NCBI RefSeq assembly: GCF_002237655.1
Contig: NZ_NOKT01000011.1
Location: 182,176 to 246,175, forward strand
Source: Streptomyces sp. XY006
Lineage (GTDB): Bacteria; Actinomycetota; Actinomycetes; Streptomycetales; Streptomycetaceae
Direction of reading: 5' to 3'
Length of the DNA: 64,000 nucleotides
Part shown: piece after piece, positions 40,420-49,544 of the stretch
Layout of the letters: each line of letters opens with the position of its first letter
Position numbering within the stretch: the first letter of the stretch is position 1
The notes under the pieces: generated by a model
Told to the model about the DNA's origin: nothing
Databases searched by the model: none
What the model saw: the letters and a program-made list of their open reading frames with translations, nothing else
Program-made: the position numbers and the translations under genes

Positions 40420-41829
40420 ATGACCGACTCGCACCTCACCCGCCGGGCCCTGCTGCGGTACGGAGCCTACGGCGCGGGGGCCGCCGCCCTGGCCGGCACC
40501 GCCGCGAGCTGGGACCGGCTCACCGGAGCCGACATCCCCGGCCGGGACGACGGCTCCCTCGTCGTCGCCACGCTGGGCCCCGCCTACGGGCCGGAGGCCA
40601 TCCGCACGCTCCAGGAGGGCTTCGCCGAGCTGCACCCCGACATCAAGCTGCGGATCAACGCGGTCCAGGCCGTCGACTGGTCGGACTTCTTCGCGAAGAT
40701 CCTCACCCAGGTCGCCGCCGGTACCGCCCCCGACCTCGTCTACGTCGCCACCGAGGGCGTGCAGCTGTTCGCCCAACGCCTCGGTGTGGCCCTGGACAGG
40801 TGGGTGAAGCGGGACGCCGCCGAGCTGAAGGAGTACTTCGCGGACGTCCACCCCTCGCTGGTGGAGTCGATGATGTACGAGGGCAGCCTGTACCAGCTCC
40901 CGGTGGAGTTCAACGCGGCCGACATGTACTTCAACCGGCAGGTGCTGACGCGGGCGGGCGCCGCGTTCCCGCCGGCCGACTGGACCCGCGACGACTTCAC
41001 GGCGCTGCTGCGGGACATGAAGAGGACGGGCGGCGCGCGCTTCACGCCGTACTTCTGGACCAACCGGCTCTGGGGCGGCGTCGTGCCCTGGCTGTTCGCC
41101 AACGACACCAATCTGCTCGCCGAGTCCAAGGCGCCCGGCGGACAGTGGCTGTGGGACGGCTTCTACCCGGCCGGGCAGCGCGCGGGCCGCGGCGGCGGCT
41201 TCCGCTGGACGACGCCCCAGGCCACGCACGACCGGGTGGAGGAGGTCTACGACTATCTGGCCTCCCTCATCCAGGACGGCCTGTGCACCCGCCCCGAGGG
41301 CGGCAACGGCCAGAACCTCATCGGCGTGTTCTCCACGGGCCGGGTCGGGGTCACCCCGGCCGGCGGCTTCTGGGCGGGCGGCCTGCATCTGGCCGGCATG
41401 GAGCGCGACGGCTTCGACGTCCAGTACTTCCCGCGCTGGCGCACCCAGCGCATGCAGTACGGCGCGGCGGGCTACGCGCTGCTGCGCACCTCGGCGATGC
41501 AGGACGAGGCGTGGGAGTTCATCAAGTACGCCGCCCGCAGGGACACCCTGGAGCGGCTGTTCGCCACGAACCAGACGACCCCGGCCCGCCGCTCACTGCT
41601 CACCGCCGACCGCTACGCGAAGACCGGACCGGCGCACTGGCCGGTCTTCTACGACACCCTCGACCGCTTCCCCGACACCGGGCCGATCCCGGCACCGCCG
41701 CAGGTCGCCGAGGTCGAGCAGGTGCTGCTGAAGCACACGGGCACGGCGCTGGCCTCGCCGCGCTCGGTGCGTCCCGCGCTGCGCCGGATGCAGGGCGATC
41801 TGGAGAAGGCCATGGAGCGTGAGGTATGA
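40420..41829 (+). CDS. Sugar ABC transporter substrate-binding protein
   Basis: A 469-residue extracellular binding protein, ATG at 40420. The N-terminus has a twin-arginine signal, HLTRRALLRYGAYGAGAAAL, but no cysteine, so no lipobox is available for lipid anchoring. The mature protein shows KLRINAVQAVDWSDFFAKILTQVAAGTAPDLVYV and later YQLPVEFNAADMYFN, typical of family 1 carbohydrate binding proteins. It feeds the two permeases that follow with 4-bp overlap. The most likely cargo is a fructo-oligosaccharide or sucrose, from the GH32 genes on both sides. Confidence 0.92.
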   Translation: MTDSHLTRRALLRYGAYGAGAAALAGTAASWDRLTGADIPGRDDGSLVVATLGPAYGPEAIRTLQEGFAELHPDIKLRINAVQAVDWSDFFAKILTQVAAGTAPDLVYVATEGVQLFAQRLGVALDRWVKRDAAELKEYFADVHPSLVESMMYEGSLYQLPVEFNAADMYFNRQVLTRAGAAFPPADWTRDDFTALLRDMKRTGGARFTPYFWTNRLWGGVVPWLFANDTNLLAESKAPGGQWLWDGFYPAGQRAGRGGGFRWTTPQATHDRVEEVYDYLASLIQDGLCTRPEGGNGQNLIGVFSTGRVGVTPAGGFWAGGLHLAGMERDGFDVQYFPRWRTQRMQYGAAGYALLRTSAMQDEAWEFIKYAARRDTLERLFATNQTTPARRSLLTADRYAKTGPAHWPVFYDTLDRFPDTGPIPAPPQVAEVEQVLLKHTGTALASPRSVRPALRRMQGDLEKAMEREV

Positions 41830-42782
41830 CGAACACCCGGATCCCGCCCGCCCGGGCCGCGCGCCCCGAGCCGTCCCCGCCCCCCGCGCCGAGGCGTCCC
41901 CCGGCCCGTGACCGCGGCACCCGGCTGCTCGCCACGCTGTTCCTGGCCCCGACGATCGTCGGCATCGTCGTCTTCACGGTCGTCCCGATCGCCGGCTCGG
42001 TGGGCTTGAGCCTCTTCCACTGGAACGTGATCGACTCCCCGTCGTACGCGGGACTCTCCGCCTACGGCGAGGTGCTGGGCGACGAGACCGTGCTGGTGTC
42101 CTTCCGCAACACGCTGGTGTTCATGGTGTTCGCGGTGGCGCTGCAACTGCTCGTCGCGCTCACCCTCGCGCTGGCCGTGAACGGGCGCATGCCGGTGTGG
42201 CTGCGGTCGGTGTTCCGCTCGGCGTTCTTCTTCCCGCTGGTGCTGTCCGCCGCGTCGATCTCGGTGGTGATGAAGTACCTGTTCAACCAGGACTTCGGGG
42301 TGATCAACTGGCTGCTCGGCCTCGTCGGCGTCGCCCCCGTGCCCTGGCTGACGTCGGAGAACGCGGCCATGGCGACGGTCGTCCTGGTCTACGTCTGGCA
42401 GCAGTTCGGCTTCTCGTTCCTGCTGTTCGTCGGCGGCCTGAACAACATCCCGAAGGAGATCCACGAGGCCGCCGCCCTGGACGGCGCGACGGGTCTGCGC
42501 AAGCACCTGACCGTCACCCTGCCGCTGCTGTCGCCGACCCTGCTGGTCGCCTCCGTCGTCGGCATCATCAACGCGCTCCAGGTCTTCGAGCAGCCCTACG
42601 TCCTCACCAACGGCGGCCCGGGCGACTCCACACGCACGGTCGTGATGGTGATCTACGAGACCGCCTTCGAGCAGCTGCGCTTCGGTGAGGCGTCCGCGGT
42701 GGGCGTGCTGCTGTTCGTCCTGATCATGGCGGTCACCGCCCTGCAGTTCCGGCTCAGCCGGCGTTTCGTCCACTACCAGTGA
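41826..42782 (+). CDS. Sugar ABC transporter permease, MalF type
   Basis: A 318-residue integral membrane protein, ATG at 41826 overlapping the previous stop. A Pro/Ala-rich cytoplasmic N-terminus precedes six membrane helices starting LLATLFLAPTIVGIVVFTVVP. The EAA loop appears as EIHEAAALDGATGLRKHLTVTLP, the contact site for the ATPase. No ATPase gene is present in the locus, so a shared MsiK-type ATPase is expected. It forms a heterodimer with the next permease. Confidence 0.94.
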   Translation: MTNTRIPPARAARPEPSPPPAPRRPPARDRGTRLLATLFLAPTIVGIVVFTVVPIAGSVGLSLFHWNVIDSPSYAGLSAYGEVLGDETVLVSFRNTLVFMVFAVALQLLVALTLALAVNGRMPVWLRSVFRSAFFFPLVLSAASISVVMKYLFNQDFGVINWLLGLVGVAPVPWLTSENAAMATVVLVYVWQQFGFSFLLFVGGLNNIPKEIHEAAALDGATGLRKHLTVTLPLLSPTLLVASVVGIINALQVFEQPYVLTNGGPGDSTRTVVMVIYETAFEQLRFGEASAVGVLLFVLIMAVTALQFRLSRRFVHYQ

Positions 42783-43654
42783 GCCGGGTGAGTCCTGTCA
42801 TGAGTCAAGCAACCCTGTCCTCCGGCCGCCTGCGGCACGGGCTGGCGCCCTGGGCGCGCATCGCCGGGCTGGCCGTGTGCGCGCTGCTCACCCTCGGCCC
42901 GGTGGTGTGGACGGTCTCCACCTCGCTGCGCACGCCCGCCGAGGCGTTCGACCTGCCGCCGAGCCTGATCCCGGCGAACCCCTCCACGGAGGCGTACCGC
43001 GGGGTGTTCGACCAGATCGACGTCTGGCTGCTGGCGCTGAACTCCACGCTGGTCACGGGCCTGATCGCGGCCGGCCAGATGATCACGGCGGGCCTGGCCG
43101 GATACGCCTTCGCCCGGCTGGAGTTCCGCTTCAAGAAGCCGCTGTTCGGCCTGGTCCTGGCGACGATGATGGTGCCGTTGCAGGTCACCATCGTGCCGGT
43201 GTTCCTGGTGCTGAAGTCGATGAGCCTGACCGACACCCTGCTCGGTCTGATCATCCCGGCGTTCCCCACCGCCTTCGGCACGTTCCTGATGCGGCAGTAC
43301 TTCCTGGGCATGCCCAAGGACCTGGGCGAGGCGGCGATGCTGGACGGGGCCGGGCCGTGGCGGACCTTCCGGTCCGTGTACGCCCCGCTGGCCGCGCCCG
43401 GCCTCGCGATCGTCGGCGTCCTGGCCTTCAACTACCACTGGAACGAGTTCTTCCGGCCGCTGATCCTGGAGACGTCGGGCCAGAACTACACGTTGCCGCT
43501 GGGGCTGGTCTCCCTCCAGGGCAACCTCGGCACCGGCTCCATCTCGGTGGTGCTCGCCGGTGTCGTGCTGTCCATGATCCCCGCCGTCGCCGTGTTCGTC
43601 GTCGGCCAGCGCCCTCTGCGTGAGGGCATCACCTCCGCTGGAGTCAACCGTTGA
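42779..43654 (+). CDS. Sugar ABC transporter permease, MalG type
   Basis: A 291-residue permease. The GTG at 42779 overlaps the previous stop; an in-frame ATG at 42800 is an alternative start. Six membrane helices begin at IAGLAVCALLTLGPVVWTVSTSL. The EAA motif is LGEAAMLDGAGPWRTFRSVYAPLAAPG, and the C-terminus has VVGQRPLREGITSAGVNR. Its partner is the MalF-type permease directly upstream. Confidence 0.94.
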   Translation: MSRVSPVMSQATLSSGRLRHGLAPWARIAGLAVCALLTLGPVVWTVSTSLRTPAEAFDLPPSLIPANPSTEAYRGVFDQIDVWLLALNSTLVTGLIAAGQMITAGLAGYAFARLEFRFKKPLFGLVLATMMVPLQVTIVPVFLVLKSMSLTDTLLGLIIPAFPTAFGTFLMRQYFLGMPKDLGEAAMLDGAGPWRTFRSVYAPLAAPGLAIVGVLAFNYHWNEFFRPLILETSGQNYTLPLGLVSLQGNLGTGSISVVLAGVVLSMIPAVAVFVVGQRPLREGITSAGVNR

Positions 43655-45030
43655 GCCTCGCCGCTCCCCCGCAGGACCCGCACGCCCCGCGCTTCCGGGT
43701 CCGCCCGCCCGCCCACTGGATGAACGACCCCAACGGGCCGTTCCGCTGGCGCGGCCGCTACCACCTCTTCTACCAGCACAACCCCGACGCCCCGGTGCAC
43801 GCCAACGTCCACTGGGGCCACGCCTCCAGCCCCGACCTCGCCCACTGGGAACACCACCCGGTCGCGCTCACCCCGACCCCGGGCGGGCCGGACGAGGCGG
43901 GCTGCTGGTCCGGCTGCACGGTCGACGACAGGGGCGTGCCGACGGCCGTCTACACCGGCGTCGACCGGCACCACGCCGGGCTCGGCACGATCTGCCTGGC
44001 CCGGGCGGCCGACCCGGACGACCCGCTGCTGACCGAGTGGGTCCCGCTGCCCGCGCCGGTGGTCGCCGGTCCGCCGGAGGGCCTGGACGTGGTGATGTTC
44101 CGCGACCCGTTCGTCTTCCGGCACGAGGGGCGGCGCCGGGCGCTGGTGGGCGCGGGGCACGCCGACGGCACCCCGTCGGTGCTGCTGTACGACTGCGACG
44201 ACCTGACCGACTGGCGGTTCGCCGGGGTGCTCCTGGACGGCCACGACCCGGCCGCCCGGGCGGCGTTCGGGGACCGGGCCACCGGCTGGGAGTGCCCGCA
44301 GCTGTACGCGGCCGGCGGGGGCGAGTGGGTGCTGGTCGTGTCGCTGTGGGACGGGCGTCCGTGGACCACCGGGTATCTGACGGGCCGTCTGGAGGCGGGT
44401 CCGCGCTTCTCGGCGCGCGCGGGCGGCCGGCTCGACCACGGCCGCGACTTCTACGCCCCGGCCGTGCTCCAGGAACCGGACCGCGCCCTGATGTGGGGCT
44501 GGTCCTGGGAGGCCCGGGAGCAGCGCGACGCCGACTGGGCCGGTGTCCTCACCGCTCCCCGCGTCGTCGGCGTCCACCCGGACGGGGCGCTGCGGGTGAG
44601 CCCGGCCCCGGAGCTGGACCGGCTGCGCGCCGACGAGCCGTTCGTCACCGTGCCCGGCCCAACCCCGCTGCCCGCGGCCTACGACCTGACCGTCTCCGCA
44701 CGCGCACGGACCACCGTGAGCCTGCTGCGCTCGGCCTCGGGCGCCGAGCTGACGGTCGTGCTGGATCCGCAGGAGGGCACGGTGACGCTGGACCGGGACG
44801 CCTGGCCGCGCCAGGCGGCCGCAGCGCCGGTCGTCGTGCCCGTGCCGCGGGGGGCGGAGCTGGCGGTACGCGTCCTGGTCGACGGCTCCCTGTACGAGCT
44901 GTTTCTCGGCGACCGGGCCATGGTCACCGAGCGCGTCTACGAACGAGCCGACGACGTCAGGCAGTTGGACGTGACCGGATCAGGCGCGGCCGTCACCGGA
45001 TGGGAGCTGGTCCCACCGACGCGCGGCTGA
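43651..45030 (+). CDS. Intracellular GH32 fructan/sucrose hydrolase
   Basis: A 459-residue GH32 enzyme with an unusual TTG start at 43651 overlapping the permease stop as TTGA. No signal peptide, so it is cytoplasmic. Motifs: HWMNDPNGPFRWRGRYHLFYQ with the nucleophile Asp, VMFRDPFVF, and WECPQLY with the acid/base Glu. The C-terminal beta-sandwich includes VLVDGSLYELFLGDR. It should cleave imported fructo-oligosaccharides or sucrose to fructose. Its 3' end overlaps the 3' end of the convergent LacI gene by 38 bp. Confidence 0.94.
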   Translation: MSLAAPPQDPHAPRFRVRPPAHWMNDPNGPFRWRGRYHLFYQHNPDAPVHANVHWGHASSPDLAHWEHHPVALTPTPGGPDEAGCWSGCTVDDRGVPTAVYTGVDRHHAGLGTICLARAADPDDPLLTEWVPLPAPVVAGPPEGLDVVMFRDPFVFRHEGRRRALVGAGHADGTPSVLLYDCDDLTDWRFAGVLLDGHDPAARAAFGDRATGWECPQLYAAGGGEWVLVVSLWDGRPWTTGYLTGRLEAGPRFSARAGGRLDHGRDFYAPAVLQEPDRALMWGWSWEAREQRDADWAGVLTAPRVVGVHPDGALRVSPAPELDRLRADEPFVTVPGPTPLPAAYDLTVSARARTTVSLLRSASGAELTVVLDPQEGTVTLDRDAWPRQAAAAPVVVPVPRGAELAVRVLVDGSLYELFLGDRAMVTERVYERADDVRQLDVTGSGAAVTGWELVPPTRG

Positions 45031-46105
45031 TCACCGGGCAGGCCAGGCGCCGCACGGTGGCGGGCGGCGTCCGGCCGGTGGCGATCGCGTCCAGCAGCAG
45101 CCGCGCCGCGGTCTCCCCCATCGCCCGGTGGGGCAGGGCGACGGTGGTCAGGGGCGGCGCGAGATGCGCGGCCATGTGCTCCTGGTCGTCGTAGCCCACG
45201 ACCGACAGGTCACCGGGGACGGAGATCCCGAGCCGGGTCGCGGCGTGCAGGACGCCCGCCGCGACCCGGTCGTTGTACGCGAAGATCCCGGTGGGGCGGC
45301 GCTCGGCCGGTGTCCCGTCGAGCAGCCGCGTGGCGCCCTCGTACCCGCCGGAGATCTCCCCGCCCGTGCGCACGACCCAGTCCCTCGGCACGGTGATGCC
45401 CTCGGCGCGCAGCGCGTCACGGAAGCCGCGCAGCCGTTCCACGGAGGCGATGTCGTCCTGCCCGCCGACGAGCGCGACCCGCCGGTGCCCCTGTTCCAGC
45501 AGCAGCCGGGCCGCCGTCCGGCCGCCGGCCCGTTCGGCGGGGACCACGGCGGGCAGCGAGTCGTCCTCGGGCAGGCAGTTGGCCAGCACGGAGTGGGTGC
45601 GGTGCAGGCCCTCGGGGACGCGGACGCGGCGCAGGGACATGGCCGCGTAGATGATGCCGTCGACCCGCCGGTCGAGGAGTTCGGCGACCGCCGCGTCCTC
45701 CTTGGCCGGGTCGCCGCCGGAGTCGACGGTGAGGACCAGGTGCTCGCCGGCCCAGGCGGTGTCCATGGCGCCGCGCAGCAGCCGCCCGGCGAAGGGCGAG
45801 GAGGCGATCTCGTCGGTGACCAGTCCGATCACGGCCGTACGGCGGCTGCGCAGGCCGCGCGCGACGGGGTCGGGCCGGTAGCCGAGCCGGGCGGCGGCCT
45901 GGCGGATGCGCTCCTGCGTGGCGGGCGAGAGGTTGCCGTCGGCCCGGCCGTTGAACACGAACGACACCGCGGTGTGCGACACACCGGCGAGCCGGGCGAC
46001 GTCCCGTGAGGTGGGTCGTCCCGGTCCCGCCGCCGTCTTCTCCTCGGCACCGCCCATGCCGTCCGCCGCCCTCGTCCCCCAGCCGTCCGGTTGATCATTG
46101 CTCAC
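44993..46105 (-). CDS. LacI-family repressor of the fructan locus
   Basis: A 370-residue regulator, GTG at 46105. The helix-turn-helix is near residues 30-55 (SRDVARLAGVSHTAVSFVFNG) with the hinge helix PVARGLRSRR. The periplasmic-binding-protein-like ligand domain follows, with AVIGLVTDEIASSPFAGRLL and the C-terminal effector region ISVPGDLSVVGYDDQ. It faces the GH32/ABC operon and probably binds the two sites upstream of the divergent genes. The ligand is likely a fructose-containing sugar. Confidence 0.93.
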   Translation of the reverse strand: MSNDQPDGWGTRAADGMGGAEEKTAAGPGRPTSRDVARLAGVSHTAVSFVFNGRADGNLSPATQERIRQAAARLGYRPDPVARGLRSRRTAVIGLVTDEIASSPFAGRLLRGAMDTAWAGEHLVLTVDSGGDPAKEDAAVAELLDRRVDGIIYAAMSLRRVRVPEGLHRTHSVLANCLPEDDSLPAVVPAERAGGRTAARLLLEQGHRRVALVGGQDDIASVERLRGFRDALRAEGITVPRDWVVRTGGEISGGYEGATRLLDGTPAERRPTGIFAYNDRVAAGVLHAATRLGISVPGDLSVVGYDDQEHMAAHLAPPLTTVALPHRAMGETAARLLLDAIATGRTPPATVRRLACPVISRASVGPAPIR

Positions 46106-46154
46106 CCTATCCGTGACGCTGGAGGGACGACACAGTCAACGGGAAGGTCCGACG

Positions 46155-46985
46155 GTGATCAGCATCCCGACACACACCCTGAACGACGGTACGACGCTCC
46201 CCGCCCTGGGCCTGGGCACCTGGCCGCTCGGCGACGACGAGGCACAGCAGGCCGTCCTCTCGGCTCTGGAGGCGGGCTACCGCCTGATCGACACGGCGAC
46301 GAACTACCGCAACGAGACGGGGGTCGGCCGGGCCGTGGCCGCCGGTGTGGTGCCGCGCGAGGAGATCGTCGTGACGACGAAGCTCCCGGGCCGCCACCAC
46401 GGCTACGCGGAGACCCTGGCGTCCTTCGAGGAGTCCCGGGCCCGCCTCGGCCTGGAGTACGTCGACCTGTACCTGATCCACTGGCCGCTGCCCCGCGTGG
46501 ACCGGTACGTCGACTCCTGGAAGGCCATGATCAAGCTGCGCGAGGACGGGCTCGTGCGGTCGATCGGCGTCTCGAACTTCACGGCCGCGCACATCGAGCG
46601 GCTGGAGAAGGAGACCGGGGTGCTGCCCTCCGTCAACCAGATCGAGCTGCACCCGTTCCTGCCGCAGGAGGAGCTGCGCGCCTTCCACGCGGGCAAGGGC
46701 ATCGTCACGGAGAGCTGGAGCCCGCTGGGCCGGGGCACGCCCCTGCTGGAGGACCCGGCCGTGACGCGCGTCGCCGAGGCACACGGGGTGAGTGCCGGGC
46801 AGGTCGTGCTGCGCTGGCACACCCAGCTCGGCGCGGTGCCCATCCCGAAGTCGGCGAGCCCCGAGCGGCAGCGCGCCAACCTCGACGTGTTCGGTTTCGA
46901 GCTGAGCGACGAGGAGATGACCGCGATCGCGGACCGGGAGCGGCGGCGGGTGGGCGGTGACCCCGAGGTGCACGAGGAGTTCTGA
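46155..46985 (+). CDS. Aldo/keto reductase
   Basis: A 276-residue protein from the GTG at 46155, with a GGGAAGG site upstream; longer in-frame starts lack support. AKR hallmarks are present: NDGTTLPALGLGTWP, LIDTATNYRNETGVG with the catalytic Asp/Tyr region, VVTTKLPGRHHG with the active-site Lys, and a His in DLYLIHWP. RSIGVSNFTAAHIERL and a C-terminal IPKSASPERQRANLDVF bind NADPH. It reduces carbonyl compounds. It is divergent from the LacI gene by about 50 bp and may not belong to the fructan locus. Confidence 0.92.
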   Translation: MISIPTHTLNDGTTLPALGLGTWPLGDDEAQQAVLSALEAGYRLIDTATNYRNETGVGRAVAAGVVPREEIVVTTKLPGRHHGYAETLASFEESRARLGLEYVDLYLIHWPLPRVDRYVDSWKAMIKLREDGLVRSIGVSNFTAAHIERLEKETGVLPSVNQIELHPFLPQEELRAFHAGKGIVTESWSPLGRGTPLLEDPAVTRVAEAHGVSAGQVVLRWHTQLGAVPIPKSASPERQRANLDVFGFELSDEEMTAIADRERRRVGGDPEVHEEF

Positions 46986-47044
46986 GAATTCCGACGGGCA
47001 CCTGGGCACGCGAGGCAGGAAGGAGCGCGCCGGGGACGGCGGCG

Positions 47045-47068
47045 GGCGCGGTGCACCCGATCCGCGCC
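47045..47068. terminator. Possible hairpin between convergent genes
   Basis: 7-bp arms (GGCGCGG) with a 10-base loop in the 155-bp gap between the aldo/keto reductase and the phosphatase stop codons. Weak. Confidence 0.3.
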
Positions 47069-47140
47069 GGGGCCGGTCCGCGACGTCCGGCCGCACCCTC
47101 GCCCAGGTCGCCTCGGAGGCGGGCACGGCGGGGTGAGCGG

Positions 47141-49483
47141 TCAGAAGTGCGGGGTGAGCGGCTGTTCGCACCAGATGGTCTTGCCGCGCGTGGTCTGCCG
47201 GCTGCCCCAGCGCTGCGTGAGCTGGGCGACCAGCAGCAGTCCGCGCCCGCCCTCGTCGTCCTGGTGGGCCCGCCGCAGGTGCGGAGAGGTCGAACTGCCG
47301 TCGGAGACCTCGCAGATGAGGGTCCGGTCGCGGATCAGCCGGAGCTGGATGGGCGGTGCGCCGTACCGGATGGCGTTGGTGACCAGTTCGCTGACGACGA
47401 GCTCGGTGACGAAGGCCGTCTCGTCCAGGCCCCACGCGGTGAGCTGTTCGGTCGCGGCCTGCCGGGCGGCGGCCACCTGCGCGGGATCCGGTGCCACGTC
47501 CCAGGTGGCGACCTCCCCGGTGCCGAGCGCCCGGGTGCGGGCCAGCAGCAGCGCCACGTCGTCGCCGGGCTCCTCCGGCAGGACGGACTTCAGCACGCTG
47601 TCGCACAGCGCGTCGAGCGAGTCGGCGGGGACGGTCAGGGCGCGGCACAGCTCGGCGGTGGCGTGGTCGACATCGCGGTCGCGGTCCTCGACGAGCCCGT
47701 CGGTGTAGAGGGCGACGACGGAGCCCTCGGGCAGCTGGAGCTCCGTCGCCTCGAACGGCAGCCCTCCGACGCCCAGCGGGGGCCCCGCGCTCATGGGGAT
47801 CAGCCGGGCGGAGCCGTCGGGCAGCACCAGGGCGGGGGCGGGGTGCCCGGCGGCAGCCAGGCTCAGCCGGCGTGTGACGGGGTCGTAGACGGCGTAGAGG
47901 CAGGTGGCGCCGAGCTCGGGGACCTCGTCGCTCTGGTCGCCGGAGGCGAGGTGGGTGACCAGGTCGTCGAGGTGGGTGAGGAGTTCGTCCGGCGGCAGGT
48001 CCACGTCGGCGAGGGTGCGCACGGCGGTGACCAGCCGGCCCATGGTCGCCGTGGAGGGGATGCCGTGGCCGACGACGTCACCGACGACCAGTGCCACCCG
48101 GCTGCCGGACAGCGGGATCACGTCGAACCAGTCGCCGCCGATGCCCGCCGCGGAGCCGGAGGGCAGATAGCGGTGGGCGACCTCGACGGCGGCCTGGCCC
48201 GGCAGGCCCTTCGGGAGCAGGCTGTGCTGGAGGGTCAGGGCGGTGGTGCGTTCGCGGGCGAAGCGGCGGGCGTTGTCGACGCAGACGGCGGCCCGGCTGG
48301 CGAGTTCCTCGGCGAAGACGGCGTCGTCCTCGCCGTAGGCGTCCGGCTGGTGGATGCGCACGGCGACGGCGACGCCGAGGGTGGTGCCGCGGGCCCGCAG
48401 CGGCACCGCCATCATCGAGTGCGCGCCCACCCGGTAGGGGCGTCCGCCGGGGGCGCGCGTGTTGCGCTCGGCGACCCAGCGCATGAAGGACGGCTCCCCC
48501 GCCTGGCTGACGACGGCCCGGCCCTCCCGCATGGCCCGGGCGATGGGTGAGAAGGAGGGGTAGACGTCGGCGTCACCCAGGTGGACGGCGGCCTCCGGGG
48601 TGCCCTCGACGACCGAGCCGTGGGCGACACGGCGCAGGGAGACCTCCTCGGCGGGCACGGCCGGCGGCTCGTCCGCGCCGAGGACCCAGTCGGACAGGTC
48701 CACGCTCGCGAAGTCGGCGAACCGGGGCACGACGACCCCGACCACTTCCTCGGCGGTGCGCACCACGTCCAGGGTGGTGCCGATGGCGGCCGCGGCCTCG
48801 TTCAGCAGGGCCAGCCGCCGCCGGGCCCAGTACTGCTCGGTGCTGTCGAACGCGGCCAGCGCGGTGCCGACGAGTTCCCCGGCGGCGTCCCGGACCGGCC
48901 ACATCTCGGTGACCCAGGCGTGCTCGCGGTTCAGGGCGGGTGCGCCGGCGTAGCTCTCGTAGCGCAGCGGCCGGCCCGTCTCGACGACGTGGCGCAGATG
49001 CCGGTCGAAGCCCCGGTTGTGCTCCGCGTCCTCCACCGTCTCGGGGAAGTGCCGGCCGAGCAGGGTCTCCTCCGATACGCCCATGACCTGGCAGGCGGCC
49101 TCGTTCAGCCGCAGGTAGCGCTGGCCGGTGTCGAAGACGGACATCGACAGGGACGCCTGCTGGAACGCGCGACCCGCCAGCGAGGTCTCCGCCCGGCCGG
49201 GCCGCGCGGCGGTGACGACGTAGCCGTCGGGTTCGCCGTCCCGCCCCGTCACGACGCACGCGCTGACCCGGACTGCGACCGGGTGGCCGTCGCGGTGGCG
49301 CACCATGACGGTGCCCGAGCGGGCCGCCACCGCCTCGGGCGGCACGTCCCCGGCGAGCAGTTCCCGTACGGGCCGGCCCACGGCTTCCGCGGGCGGATAG
49401 CCCGTCAGCTGCCGGGCACCCTCGCTCCACCCCGTCACAATGCCGCGGGCGTCGATGATCGCAGCGGCGGAGGCGTCCTCCAT
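47141..49483 (-). CDS. PAS-PAS-GAF-SpoIIE-HATPase phosphatase/regulator
   Basis: A 780-residue multidomain regulator, ATG at 49483. The order is PAS (residues about 10-60), PAS (about 105-215), GAF (about 235-405), a PP2C-type SpoIIE phosphatase domain (about 425-640) with GSAAGIGGDWFDVIPL and ALVVGDVVGHG holding the metal-binding aspartates, and a C-terminal HATPase domain with VVSELVTNAIRYG and GRGLLLVAQL. Such proteins dephosphorylate anti-anti-sigma factors and may also act as anti-sigma kinases, combining RsbU- and RsbW-like functions. No partner anti-sigma antagonist gene is next to it. Confidence 0.92.
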   Translation of the reverse strand: MEDASAAAIIDARGIVTGWSEGARQLTGYPPAEAVGRPVRELLAGDVPPEAVAARSGTVMVRHRDGHPVAVRVSACVVTGRDGEPDGYVVTAARPGRAETSLAGRAFQQASLSMSVFDTGQRYLRLNEAACQVMGVSEETLLGRHFPETVEDAEHNRGFDRHLRHVVETGRPLRYESYAGAPALNREHAWVTEMWPVRDAAGELVGTALAAFDSTEQYWARRRLALLNEAAAAIGTTLDVVRTAEEVVGVVVPRFADFASVDLSDWVLGADEPPAVPAEEVSLRRVAHGSVVEGTPEAAVHLGDADVYPSFSPIARAMREGRAVVSQAGEPSFMRWVAERNTRAPGGRPYRVGAHSMMAVPLRARGTTLGVAVAVRIHQPDAYGEDDAVFAEELASRAAVCVDNARRFARERTTALTLQHSLLPKGLPGQAAVEVAHRYLPSGSAAGIGGDWFDVIPLSGSRVALVVGDVVGHGIPSTATMGRLVTAVRTLADVDLPPDELLTHLDDLVTHLASGDQSDEVPELGATCLYAVYDPVTRRLSLAAAGHPAPALVLPDGSARLIPMSAGPPLGVGGLPFEATELQLPEGSVVALYTDGLVEDRDRDVDHATAELCRALTVPADSLDALCDSVLKSVLPEEPGDDVALLLARTRALGTGEVATWDVAPDPAQVAAARQAATEQLTAWGLDETAFVTELVVSELVTNAIRYGAPPIQLRLIRDRTLICEVSDGSSTSPHLRRAHQDDEGGRGLLLVAQLTQRWGSRQTTRGKTIWCEQPLTPHF

Positions 49484-49544
49484 CCGTCCAGGATTGTCCC
49501 TTTGCCGTCCGCTATCAACCGCGCCGCCGCCTGCGCGAAGGGGG

